A program made the position numbers and the translations under genes. This document shows positions 40,876 to 52,992 of a stretch of DNA of 64,000 nt, piece by piece. Origin of the DNA: Eleginops maclovinus (Eukaryota; Chordata; Actinopteri; Perciformes; Eleginopidae). The notes beneath the pieces are model-generated. The model ran no database searches and was not told where the DNA came from. It saw only the letters and a program-made list of their open reading frames with translations. Position 1 is the first letter of the stretch. Every line of letters begins with the position of its first letter. The stretch is from assembly GCF_036324505.1 (NCBI RefSeq), contig NC_086352.1, positions 35,968,881 through 36,032,880 of the forward strand, in the 5' to 3' direction.

Positions 40876-41339
40876 TTCACAAATGCCTGAAAATGTTAGA
40901 GAGAGATTCACAAATGTAATTATAGTATTCACAGATGTTTTTTCAGAGAAATATTTTTGCTTATTTGAAAATCTGTTTTACATTTGAAAATCACACATTT
41001 ACATGCGAGACTGCGCCTCACTGCTGTGTGCCCCAATGCACTTCATCACACAGGAAAAAGTCTTACAGAGGACAAACCTTTCACCGCTTCCCAAATGATC
41101 AGGGAATACGCCAACAGTGGAGAAAGAACATAAGAAGAGATCCTGGTCGCCATTTTAAGGTAATTGTCCCGATATGTCTGGCGGTGTTGTCAACTAGAGT
41201 CCATAGCTAGCTCGTATCCCTAGCCAGGCTGGTTAGCAAGTTTCAGTAGATAAAGTCAAAGAGCCAGGTTTTTGACATCTACCGCCTTGGCCGAACGAAA
41301 TTAGTAGTATCTACCTCCACAGATTCACTGGTATACATA

Positions 41340-42934
<1,595 letters not shown>

Positions 42935-42961
42935 TATGTGAGGGACCTTGTTTGCATTGGC

Positions 42962-43250
42962 TTCTTATCAATCAATCAATCAATCAATCAATCAACTTTA
43001 TTTATAAAGCCCTTTAAAAACAGCCGCAGCTGAAACAAAGTGCTGCACATGGATAAAAACACGTAGCACAAAACACAAAAACAATATAAAAAAAACAATA
43101 AAAAATCAATAACAATATGAAAACAACAAGACCAATGAAACAAATACAGAAACATAGTCTCATGCTGGGTTAAAAGCCAAGGAATAGAAATGGGTTTTAA
43201 GACGAGTTTATCAGTAATATCACCCGTTAGCCTAGGAACCAGACACCTGT
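42962..43250 (-). mobile_element. LINE/SINE-like 3' fragment with (ATCA)n
   Basis: An (ATCA)7 run (42966-42994) followed by CTTTATTTATAAAGCCCTTT is a common fish repeat end. About 290 bp remain. The family is not identified. Confidence 0.5.
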
Positions 43251-44561
43251 GTTGACTTTCCTTTTCTAGCTATGCTAGGATGCTGCTATAGGAATCACAT
43301 CGAGTCTGATATATCAAATTATGAAGGTAAAAATGGTTATATGATTACATTGTTTTTACTGGTCCAGATAGTTGCATACACAAAAGTGTGCTCGGAACAT
43401 TTCCTCCCAGACTGCTTTGTGAAAACCCAGGCTGGCATCACTAAACTGGAAAAGGGTGCAGTGCCAACTGTGTTTGCATGGAGTTCTTCAAAGCCAGAGA
43501 GGATGATGGTTGCGAGAACTGCAAGGTAGTATTTAGTTAGATGAGTGAAGTTACCTGTTCATAATGCATTCATTAACTGTGTGGTGAAATTATTTCCCTG
43601 ATGATTTCCAGTAATGTTTCCACAGACCTCGATGATCAACATGGTGCGAATGTGTTGAGGTAAGTAAAAGGTGTCATTGCATACAGTACATGCATTGCAA
43701 ATTGCACTTTTACTCCTCTCTCATGCTATTTATTCACTTCTTTCTGGATCTTTCTCTCTTTTAAAAATGAACAGCAAAATGCTATTTCACTAAGTTTTGC
43801 AGTAGTATGTACAGTGGGGCAAAAAAGTATTTAGTCAGCCACCAATTGTGCAAGTTCTCCCATTTAAAAAGATGAGAGAGGCCTGTAATTTTCATCATAG
43901 GTACACTTCAACTATGAGAGACAGAATGGGGGAAACAATCCAGAAAATCAAATTGTCTGATTTTTAATGAATTAATTGGTAAATTCCTCGGTAAAATAAG
44001 TATTTGGTCACCTACAAACAAGCAAGATTTCTGGCTCTCACAGACCTGTAACTTCTTCTTTAAGAGGCTCCTCTGTCCTCCACTCGTTACCTGTATTAAT
44101 GGCACCTTTTTGAACTCGTTATCAGTATAAAAGACACCTGTCCACAACCTCAAACAGTCATACTCCAAACTCCACTATGGCCAAGACCAAAGAGCTGTCA
44201 AAGGAGACCAGAGACTAAATTGTAGACCTGCACCAGGCTGGGAAAACTGAATCTGCAATAGGTAAGCAGCTTGGTGTGAAGAAATCAACTGTGGGAGCAA
44301 TTATTAGAAAATGGAAGACATACAAGGCCACTGCTAATCTCCCTCGATCTGGGGCTCCACGCAAGATCTCTCCCCGTGGGGTCAAAATGATCACAAGAAC
44401 GGTGAGCAAAAATCCCAGAACCACACGGGGGGACCTAGTGAATGACCTGCAGAGAGCTGGGACCAAAGTAACAGAGGCTACCATCAGTAACACACTACGC
44501 CGCCAGGGACTTAAATCCTGCAGTTCCAGACGTGTCCCCCTGCTTAAGCCAGTACATGTCC

Positions 44562-44974
44562 TGTTGTGAATTTATTTGTTAGGAAGAGAATTTATTTAGA
44601 ACAGATGATTTAAAAGGAATAGTTAAAAGCAACATTTAATAAGTTAGTCAATTTATAAGTAAGTGTTAAGAATAACAGTTCATGTTTCAGATATGGGATT
44701 AGATTAAAAAGGGACTTTAGGTCATTTAAGTTGGGATATACTTAGGAAATGGACTTGAAATGGACTTCATTACCCATGGGACATTGTGCGTGTTACGTCA
44801 CATACGCAGTGTTGTAGGTCGTACAGCGGCCATTGTTTTATGTTGTTAAGGATGCTGACAATTCAAGCCAACCACTCGCTGTAAATATGTTAAGTTCTTT
44901 ATTTTAGTAAACATCTGAAATGAACGGACGTCTCCCTTCGTTATTTTAGTAGCCATCAACATTAGTTCAGAACA
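44562..44974 (+). repeat. 5' LTR of BEL/Pao
   Basis: 413-bp direct repeat of 57581-57993, next to the primer-binding site. It contains a TTACGTCA motif near 44794 that resembles a CRE. Confidence 0.93.
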
Positions 44975-45716
44975 TTTTTGGTGCCGAAACCCGGGAATTA
45001 GAACGAGATGGCTGACGACCCGGCTGAAGAGAGACCACTTGTAGCGGAGCAAGGAGAAAGGGCGAGAAGGAAACGTCGGACGATTCGTAGCTCCACTACG
45101 CGAGTGATCAACCAGATTGATGTTGAACTGCGAAAGGAAGACCAACAGAGGGATCTCAACCGTGTGCGGGAGATGTTAGCTGTATTGTCGACAAAGGAGG
45201 ACACTTTGCGCGAGCTTGACAACATAGTGGAGGAACACACTTCACTGGAAGATGTGGAGGCGGAGATTGAACTCGCAGAAGATTACAGAGACCGCCTCAT
45301 TGAGGTAAAGACGCTTGCTCACCGAGTGATCAGCGAGACTGTGAGTAACCCCCCGCCTACTCGGCAAAGTGATGCTAGTACTGCAAATAGACAGACAGTG
45401 AGACTGCCAAAATTACAAATTGACAAGTTCAACGGAGATGTAAGCTTATGGCAGGAATTTTGGAGCCAGTATGAGACTGCTATTCATAACAACAGTGCAC
45501 TCTGCAAGAAAGAGAAGTTTACCTACCTGAAAACGTATCTTACTGGAACAGCTGCAAAGTCAGTAGCAGGGCTCACACTGACAGACAGTAATTATGATGC
45601 TGCAATCGAATTACTTCAAAAAAGATTTGGAAGGAAAGATCTCATTGTAAATGCACATATGTCAAAGCTACTGAATCTCACTCCTGTAAAGAGATCATCT
45701 GATGTCACTGCCTTAA

Positions 45717-46290
45717 TAGACTAGACGGGATGTACCCAAAAAGTGAATGTAAGGAGCATTTATGGGTACAAGTTGGGAACCGGCCTACTTTACATATTTC
45801 AAGGGTGCTGAATCCAAAAAAACCGGTACCCGAGCGAAATTTTGAGTTTTTGACCTTCTAATTTGCATATCAAAATGGCCGCCAAACTCCCTATCTTGCT
45901 CAGTCGTTGGACCATTTTCCCCAAGTTTTTTTGTAAGTAGGCAATCAAAGATGATGAATTAAGTGTCTAGATCTATAGTCTGGGGTCAGAGCAAGGATAT
46001 AGTGGAGGCTCAGTGCCTTTTTTATGTATATATATATATGCAAAATACCAACTTTTAAGGTGAAATTAAGCATTATTTGTGTCATTTTTTAAGGCCGACA
46101 TAAATATTCAGTCAATATCACTCTTAAATGTTCCCAGTGTATATATGATATGTGATGTATTCCATATTACATAATAACTAAGAAAAACACCATTGCAAGT
46201 TGTCTGAGAATTCATTTTTTTATGCAAACAAAGCATAATGCTCTTAATTCAAACATCGAAAAACCCAAGTGAATAGGGAAAAAAAAAACA
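45717..46290. repeat. Left long inverted repeat of the Academ-like element
   Basis: Imperfect inverted match to 52410-52992; the outer 450 bp are best conserved, with a few indels. Confidence 0.8.
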
Positions 46291-46543
46291 TGAAACTTCC
46301 CTTGAACAGTTCTACAGATCACATCTTGTTTCTGTATATTTTCTTTCATGTTTCTAGCTGAATTGCTTTGCTTTCATCTGTCTTCTGTAAGTTCCATAGG
46401 TCACTTGTTTTGGTAAATTGTTTTTATACCTTTCTAGTTTGCTTGTGTGCCATTTGTCTTTGGAATTTCATTTTGATTAGTATTTCTTTCTGCAGTCCTT
46501 TTCCAAGTTCTTTGGTTACCCATTGCCTTGGTATGCTTGAGGA

Positions 46544-49500
46544 CTACAACTCCACATTTAAACAAGGACATTGGTCATCACTCTGACATGTACACATTGC
46601 AGTGCATAACAGCCCCGATTTTCGGCATTTGCACTGGCGTGTTGTGCATTGTTTTTTACAGGCACACCTGATCATTTCCAGGCAACTTTCAGGTATTGGG
46701 TTCTGTGACATAAGAATGGGCTGTAGTCCTGAATCACCATCTTTCCATCCCATGTCCAAGGGTGAAGGAAGCTCAGGTGTGGCATAGTGAGCATTTCTCC
46801 AAACCATTGCCTGGTAGTGTACTCTCAGCAGATGGAAGTGGAGCGCATCGCTTGTAGGCGGCATTGCTTCTGGTTTACCTGTCCTGGAGAAAAGTATATG
46901 CCTTGCTGCATCAACAGAGTCTGTTTTATGCACATCATATATTCTGCAGACAAAAGCCTCTGAAGATCTTTGAGTCTCCTCCGTGAGATCACCAATTCCG
47001 AGGTTGCTGAGCAATTGATGGTGCATTTTCCAGACTTTCCATGATGTACTTTTGGTGTGACTTGCAATGTATGATGTGGTATCACAACCAGTTAGTGCAT
47101 GAAATGCTACAAGGCTTGGTGCTGAATCCTTTGGCAGTTTGTTAAAAACAGCATCAATTGGTATATATTGTGGCTTCCTTGTGGTACCAGACAACAGCCA
47201 GAGTTTTTTACATGCTACGTGTGGGAAATGGGAAACGAGAATCACAAGTACATCAGTGTCTCTAGATGACACGACTACTGTGTCTGACTGGCAGTGCACT
47301 GCATGTAATACCAATCGGGTATCTGCCTCTTCGTGTGTGGCTCTCAGATGAGTCAGGTTGGTTGTTGCTTTTGATGACCTAACCTCCGTCTCTTCGTCTC
47401 TGAACCCACCAGCAACTACTATCTCTTTATCATCCGGTGCCTGAGCACATAGTTCTTCAGAGAGTAGATTGGCAAGATCAGCTTTGTTGTCAGGGAGGGA
47501 CAGGAAATTGGTCCAGTTTTTTGGAAGAGGCACATCACGACCCTCAACAAGTCGTCTGATTGGTTGAGCTGCTTTTGTGCGTCGTGTCCTGGTAGCACCC
47601 TTGATGGTCTCTTCTCTGTATCTGTCAAACACAACGTCTATCCTTTTATAGTAACATCCTGCTTTCAACACTGCTCTGACAAATGTGTCGGCCAGATCCC
47701 CAAATGTTACTGCTTTGTCTGGCTTTCCAAGGGCAACCACAAGTGCCTGTCCATCTATGATGAGACAAGATGACATGTCGGGAAGTTCAATAGCCTCAGG
47801 ACAGACTATGTCTTCAGTTAACTTATTTACTAATACAGACTTGTTTCCAGTGCGAAGTGTCCCATTCATTTCAGCAAGGGATATGGGAACTGGCAGAAGC
47901 TCGTGTTTTAGGACAGCTGGTAAGTCAACTGGACGACCTGCCTCATAGGCCGTAACAAGGCGTTTGAGAATGTTTCGGTCAGCCTTTATGACAGTTCTGT
48001 TGTCTTTGATTTTAGGATTTTTGGCCACTTCATACAGAGATGCAAATGTTTTAGCTTTGCTCTTATGTAGGGTTGCATGGATTGGGACCTCTGGTTTATC
48101 TTTGTCCTCAGGAACAATCATCCTTTTCTCAATGAATGAATTCACTTTTTCTTGTCCTAGGTCTTTGGCAGAAAGTAATGAGCTTTGGATAGCCTCTGTG
48201 GCAACGTCTTTCGTGGCGAGATTTTGCAATGAGCCTGAGGAGACTGAATCAAACACCTTGAACCCTTTGAAGACTAAAACCAATGCCATTTCGTCTCTGT
48301 TGTCTCTCTTTTCACGGGATTTGGTAGCTTCATTGTGGACGTAGGTTTTCTCAGGTGTGTTGCTGAACATCAAATGTGTCTCTTCTGCTACATGGGACCT
48401 CATGTTGTAGGAGAGTGTCCATCTGGAAAGGGCTGAAGGTGTCTTAGTAATGCCAATGATCCCCCCTCCTTTTTTCCCTGTTCCGTTGATCCACTCCATT
48501 GCTTGGTCTGGATCGACCTGGTTGAATCGTTGATCGGACCGCTTCACAACAAAGTTGCCTCTTTGGAACTCAGATAGTACAGGTTCTGGGAGTTGGTGCA
48601 TCTCAGCAATATACACTGGCCCCCATCTTGCATAGTTCAGGTGGTCATATCGCATGAAGTACGGCAACATCCAGCTGAAGGAGTGAAGATGAAGCTCCCA
48701 GAGTCCATCACGCTGAGCTCGTGTAAACTGCAACAGTGTTGAGACCATATCCATGTAGTTCCACCAGAAGACAAAGTTGACATCTTCAGATTTACTTGCG
48801 ATGAAATCTTTGAGGAGACTGTCAAACTGTTCCTGCTTCAGATATGTTATCAACTGAGGAATCATTTCAGGATTTTCATCAGCAGCCATAGCAGAGATCT
48901 CATCATGGCATTCCTTGTTTGATTCTGCAGCAAACGCGAGGAATGTTGGCAACAAAAGCTGCCATAGGGCCTGCAAGGTCAGTTTGTGAGCTCTCATACC
49001 CTTGTTGTATGCTTTCCCTGACATGACAAGCATGACAGCACCCTCCCCCAGCAATCCACTCTCCAGCCACACTTCAGCTAGACCAGACCCAGCCATGTGA
49101 TCTCCGATAGTCTTTAGGAAGTTCATTGCAATATGAAGTCCACCAAGCCGAGGGATTAACTTGCCCTGATATTCCTCAACACACCACTTCAGTTCCATGA
49201 GCTTGCAGTAAAGAGCTTGGTCCACTGTTATGACTGTATGCTCCTGGCCAAAATGTGATGATATTGCCATGCACCTCTTCACAACTGTATTGAGCGTATC
49301 ATACTCATGAGCTGGAGCAAGGACTATTGGCAAATATCCTACTGCTGTCTGCTCTGGTTCCTTTGACGAGACTGACTGATTGAAAACGGTCCAAGAAGGT
49401 TTGGGTTCAGAATCCTGACGTCGCAGGAAGAAAGCCATGTCTGTTGCTTGTGCTTGTTTCACACACTCACTGTCTCCTTTAGGTCTGGTAAACCAGGTCT

Positions 49501-50977
49501 TGTTAACATGTGATGTGAATACTGGCTTGCTTGTGGCAGAATGTACATTGACGTGGTGCAGGTTCTCCAGGACATCTGGCACAACCAGTGTACGGCTAGT
49601 GGAGGGCTTCAGCATGTCAAGTTCTATATCTTTTTTTCCCCGTTGCCAGGCTGCCATTTGGGTTGCATGAAAGGTGTTCTTTCCATCTAAGGACTCATCA
49701 AGGATGTCAATGTTGTCAGCAGTGAAGTGGATGAATCGATTTGCTACCATGTTTGGTGGAATAATGGCACCGGTTGCTGGGTCCATAGATTTTAAGGTAC
49801 TCTCAGCTAAGGCATTGTCTACCTTCATCACCTGCTCATAGTTCAAACAGTGGCCGGCCTTGTTGAATAACTCTACCAGCTGTTTTGATCGTGTAGCCTG
49901 ATGTAGTGTAGTAGCCAGTCCGATATGTTTAGGTGTCCATTTTCTGCCGCGACTGACACAGTAGATCAGGTCCTGTGCTATGCTCAGCACTTTTCTACGG
50001 AGAAGGTCTTCATTCTTTTCAGAATTGTCATTTTCAAATGCCTCTTGACCACCAACGATTAGTCTCAGTAGCATATATAAACTATCTGGGACACATGCAA
50101 TAGCGTCATCCTCACTTACAGAGAAACCTTTATGGCCTGGGGTTTCTATCAACTCTTGATGAATTTTCAGCGCTACATATACAAGTGATAAGAAACTGTC
50201 ATCTGTAGGCACATACTGAGGCAATGTTTTCTCACTCTCATCCTCATCCATCATTTCCAACACTGCTGTATTTGCCCGTATCGTACTTGTCGGAATTAGT
50301 ATGGTTTTTCGCTCGGATGGACACCTATCAAGAGGTTGAAAAAAGTTGAAGATGTCACCCAGCTGTGACTGCAACTTTTCACGAAATGTTGCCCTTCTAC
50401 TGCAGTAAGAGAGTGGAATTGTGGTTGATGATTTTTCACTGAGTACCTTATACCGTTCCCAGACATCATCGAGAAGAAGTACATGTCCTTTATCTGCTGC
50501 CCCTTGCAGCTCTTTGCATAGCCATGTCATCGCAAGGTCTGGGTAGTCTGAGTTTCCAGAGTGTTCTTGTATTGCCTGCTTTGTCTTGTCCGTAGATCTG
50601 ATGAATGCTCTTAAACATGGTAAGTGATATTTTGCCTCAGCTGCAATTAGATCAATCACTCCAGCCAGCCGAACATAAATGTTATGGTCTAAAGAAGAAG
50701 CTTGAATAATTTGATCACTCAGTTTTGTTGTCATTACTGATCTCAATGGTTTCTTCAAAACATCTGTTTGGCAGAACAGGCATAAACTCCAATCTACTGG
50801 ATCCATTTGCATTCGCAGTGAACGCCTGCTACTGCAAGGCTGTGCTTCTGCCGTTTGTCTGCTGCTACCTGCACGTTCAGAGTCATGTGCTTGTGCTGTT
50901 TGTCTGCTGTTACCTGCAAGTTCAGAGGCATGTTCTTGTGCAGTTTGTCTGCTGCTACCTGCATGTTCAGAACCCAC
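46544..50977 (-). CDS. Academ-like transposase with PIN/XPG-type nuclease and Cys-rich C-terminus
   Basis: 1477 codons without a stop. Residue numbers count from the GTG at 50977, which is probably not the real start (see the 5' part at 50967-51245). In order: three 15-residue repeats (SSRQTA units, residues 5-50); a Cys/His module (CLFC...H.PC) near 66-122; a central region with VDQALYCK near 584, LGGLHIAMNFLKTIGDHM near 610-627 and RYDHLNYARW near 774, a candidate transposase core; a PIN/XPG-like region 1073-1300 with IIDGQAL, VVFDRY, HEEADTRL, SSRDTDVLVIL and LTGCDTTS, whose acidic residues fit a metal-dependent nuclease; and a cluster of at least 8 Cys at 1430-1472 (CACKKQC, CKCRKSGLLC). 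Proteins of this type occur widely in fish and cnidarians. Confidence 0.8.
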   Translation of the reverse strand: MGSEHAGSSRQTAQEHASELAGNSRQTAQAHDSERAGSSRQTAEAQPCSSRRSLRMQMDPVDWSLCLFCQTDVLKKPLRSVMTTKLSDQIIQASSLDHNIYVRLAGVIDLIAAEAKYHLPCLRAFIRSTDKTKQAIQEHSGNSDYPDLAMTWLCKELQGAADKGHVLLLDDVWERYKVLSEKSSTTIPLSYCSRRATFREKLQSQLGDIFNFFQPLDRCPSERKTILIPTSTIRANTAVLEMMDEDESEKTLPQYVPTDDSFLSLVYVALKIHQELIETPGHKGFSVSEDDAIACVPDSLYMLLRLIVGGQEAFENDNSEKNEDLLRRKVLSIAQDLIYCVSRGRKWTPKHIGLATTLHQATRSKQLVELFNKAGHCLNYEQVMKVDNALAESTLKSMDPATGAIIPPNMVANRFIHFTADNIDILDESLDGKNTFHATQMAAWQRGKKDIELDMLKPSTSRTLVVPDVLENLHHVNVHSATSKPVFTSHVNKTWFTRPKGDSECVKQAQATDMAFFLRRQDSEPKPSWTVFNQSVSSKEPEQTAVGYLPIVLAPAHEYDTLNTVVKRCMAISSHFGQEHTVITVDQALYCKLMELKWCVEEYQGKLIPRLGGLHIAMNFLKTIGDHMAGSGLAEVWLESGLLGEGAVMLVMSGKAYNKGMRAHKLTLQALWQLLLPTFLAFAAESNKECHDEISAMAADENPEMIPQLITYLKQEQFDSLLKDFIASKSEDVNFVFWWNYMDMVSTLLQFTRAQRDGLWELHLHSFSWMLPYFMRYDHLNYARWGPVYIAEMHQLPEPVLSEFQRGNFVVKRSDQRFNQVDPDQAMEWINGTGKKGGGIIGITKTPSALSRWTLSYNMRSHVAEETHLMFSNTPEKTYVHNEATKSREKRDNRDEMALVLVFKGFKVFDSVSSGSLQNLATKDVATEAIQSSLLSAKDLGQEKVNSFIEKRMIVPEDKDKPEVPIHATLHKSKAKTFASLYEVAKNPKIKDNRTVIKADRNILKRLVTAYEAGRPVDLPAVLKHELLPVPISLAEMNGTLRTGNKSVLVNKLTEDIVCPEAIELPDMSSCLIIDGQALVVALGKPDKAVTFGDLADTFVRAVLKAGCYYKRIDVVFDRYREETIKGATRTRRTKAAQPIRRLVEGRDVPLPKNWTNFLSLPDNKADLANLLSEELCAQAPDDKEIVVAGGFRDEETEVRSSKATTNLTHLRATHEEADTRLVLHAVHCQSDTVVVSSRDTDVLVILVSHFPHVACKKLWLLSGTTRKPQYIPIDAVFNKLPKDSAPSLVAFHALTGCDTTSYIASHTKSTSWKVWKMHHQLLSNLGIGDLTEETQRSSEAFVCRIYDVHKTDSVDAARHILFSRTGKPEAMPPTSDALHFHLLRVHYQAMVWRNAHYATPELPSPLDMGWKDGDSGLQPILMSQNPIPESCLEMIRCACKKQCTTRQCKCRKSGLLCTAMCTCQSDDQCPCLNVEL

Positions 50978-51245
50978 TCTTTTGCAAACGTTCTAATTTG
51001 CTTTTATCAGTGAAGTGGGAATAGCACATTTTATGCCATACAACACTCTGGGCTGCAGTGGAGTCCAATACATCTTCAACACGATCAATCAAAACACTGT
51101 TCTTTGAGTCATTTAGATTTCTCCTGGTTCTGGCAGCATGCCTAGCTTTTGCCAATCCTTGGTCAGATGCATTACTAAGACTCCCCTTGTTGCTTAAACA
51201 AAAAAGGCAGACATCTTCTGTTCCCAGGTTTGTTATTGGATCCAT
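50967..51245 (-). CDS. 5' part of the Academ-like gene, other frame
   Basis: A 92-codon frame starts with ATG at 51243-51245 (MDPITNLGTEDVCLFC). It contains CLFC, then WHKMCYSHF, the same Cys/His pattern as the module near residue 66 of the long frame. It overlaps the long frame by 11 nt in a different register, and the upstream part of the long frame is stopped by TAG at about 50994. Either a 1-nt indel or a small unrecognised intron joins them. The full protein would then be about 1570 residues. Confidence 0.65.
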   Translation of the reverse strand: MDPITNLGTEDVCLFCLSNKGSLSNASDQGLAKARHAARTRRNLNDSKNSVLIDRVEDVLDSTAAQSVVWHKMCYSHFTDKSKLERLQKSGF

Positions 51246-52409
51246 TTGAAGCTGAAAAGCAAAATCAAAGAAAAATAACTTTAAATTTACTTTAGAAGAT
51301 CTAAATTAAAATGTTAAAGAAAATGTGTTCTCTTAAAGACAATAAAAGTCACAGCTTACACTCCCAATGCTTCAGACATGTGAAAGCCTCCTTTTGAATG
51401 GCTCCATCCCAGCTGTAGATTGGAAAATGAAGAAATGTTACATAGGGCTGGGACGATATGCTTTTCTCCCGATTCGATTCTTCTACGATTTTTTTGGATG
51501 GCGATTCGATTTAAATTACGATTCTACGATATTGCCGATTCTCTCGATTTTTAGTCTGCATTTTTAACATTTATCTGCACACAAATACTGTAGGAGCCAA
51601 ATTAACATACTCCATTATAAAGTGAACTTAAACCCTTTTCAAAACCTGTACTCTCTGTATGTAAAAAAGGCGAACAAATGCACATTGCACAATAAAGAAG
51701 AAAAAGATCTATTTAAAAATCGTCAAAAAAGATATCGTGATGTATATGTGAATCGATTTTTTCTCCCACCCCTAATGTTACATGAATGTTTCATAACTGG
51801 TATGGCCCTTTGAGGATATACCACCTCTGTTGACACATGTATTTTTGATAATTCCTCCCCCCAAATCTAGCCCTGTCACAGCAGTCACTCCCCAGCATCC
51901 ATTGCCCTATGATAGCTTGTTAGCTAGCTAGCTAGCTAGAAAGTAGGGGGATTTATGCTGCCACAGGGCTATGTTTGGGTTGGAATTATAAGAAATAAAC
52001 TTGTATCAACAGAGGTGGTCATCTTTAGGGCACAACTGGAAGAAAAAAAAACTAGCTAGCTGTTTTTTTCCCCTCCAAAACTGTTAGCTAACTGTTAGCT
52101 AGTTTTCTCCCAGTTGCTAGCCATCTCAATATCATTGAAATACACAATTTTGACCCACTATGGTTGAAAAAGTATCATTTTGGATAAATAGGGTTAACAA
52201 GCTCAATCAATAACTAAGGAATATTGACATTTTTTGTCTAAAAAAATCAAAAAGCAGGAAACTTACCAAAGCGTGTGAAACTGTTACGATCCTCTTTGCT
52301 GTTAATTCACCTCAGGCAAAGGGTCCTCAGCGATGGGACTGACCATGCTATGTACTGATCTAAATATTCAACTTGGTACGTTTCATGGTGGTCTCTTTTT
52401 GAATATTTT
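51246..52409. other. Academ-like element 5' non-coding region
   Basis: It should contain the promoter of the - strand gene. No clear core promoter was identified. It holds the hAT MITE and a GCTAGCTA-rich stretch near 51921-51940. Confidence 0.5.
51443..51774. mobile_element. hAT MITE (332 bp) inside the Academ-like element
   Basis: Ends TAGGGCTGGGA (51443) and the complement of TAGGGGTGGGA (ending 51774) are flanked by a perfect 8-bp duplication, atgttaca (51435-51442 and 51775-51782). Inner sequence is rich in CGATT motifs. No coding capacity. Confidence 0.88.
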
Positions 52410-52992
52410 TCCCTATTCACCTGGGTTTTTCCCGTCTTAGAATTTAGAGAACAAATGCTTAATTTGCAAAAAAAAAAAAAAAAAAAAACATGAAATCTCA
52501 GACAACTTGCAATGGATTTTTTTCTTTGTTATCATATAATATGGTGTACATCATATGTCATATCAACAGGGAAAATTTCAGAGTAACTTTTATTTAATAT
52601 TTATGTCGGCCTTAAAAAATGACACAAATAATGCTTAATTTCACCTTAAAAGTTGGTATTTTGCATATATATATACATAAAAAAGGCACTGAGCCTCCAC
52701 TATATCCTTGTTTGACCCTTGACTATCGATCTAGAAACTTAATTTCCTCATCTTGATTGCCTACTTACAAAAAAAACTAGGAGGAAATGGTCCAATAACT
52801 GTGCAAGATGGGCAATTTGGCGGCCATTTTAATATGCAAATTAGAAGGTCAAAACCTCAAAATTTCACCCGGGTACCGGTTTTTTTGGACTCAGCACCCT
52901 TGAAATATGTAAGGTAGGCGGTTCCCGACTTGTACCCATAAATGCTCCTTACTTCTTATAAAAGGCCTTTTTTCTGAAATCCGTCTAGACTA
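52410..52992. repeat. Right long inverted repeat of the Academ-like element
   Basis: Imperfect inverted match to 45717-46290. Contains a poly-A run at about 52470-52488. Confidence 0.8.

Larger units (their letters stand above)
45717..52992 (-). mobile_element. Academ-like DNA transposon (7276 bp)
   Basis: Inverted ends TAGACTAGACGG (45717) and CCGTCTAGACTA (to 52992) differ at one base. They extend into imperfect inverted repeats of about 570 bp per side (45717 to about 46290; about 52410 to 52992; shared landmarks GCATTTATGGGTAC, AATTTGCATAT, GGCCGACATAAATATT). The 3-bp duplication TAA lies at 45714-45716 and 52993-52995, and the host BEL frame is continuous across it. It carries one long - strand gene with an XPG/PIN-like nuclease and a Cys-rich end. 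Three-to-four-bp duplications with an XPG-type nuclease and a Cys8 finger match published descriptions of Academ. The class assignment is from memory of the family, not from a search. Confidence 0.82.

Noticed and set aside
45717..52992. CACTA/EnSpm or PIF/Harbinger assignment for the 7.3-kb element
   Set aside because: A 3-bp duplication fits these too, but the ends do not begin CACTA, and the XPG/PIN-like and Cys-rich domains point to Academ.
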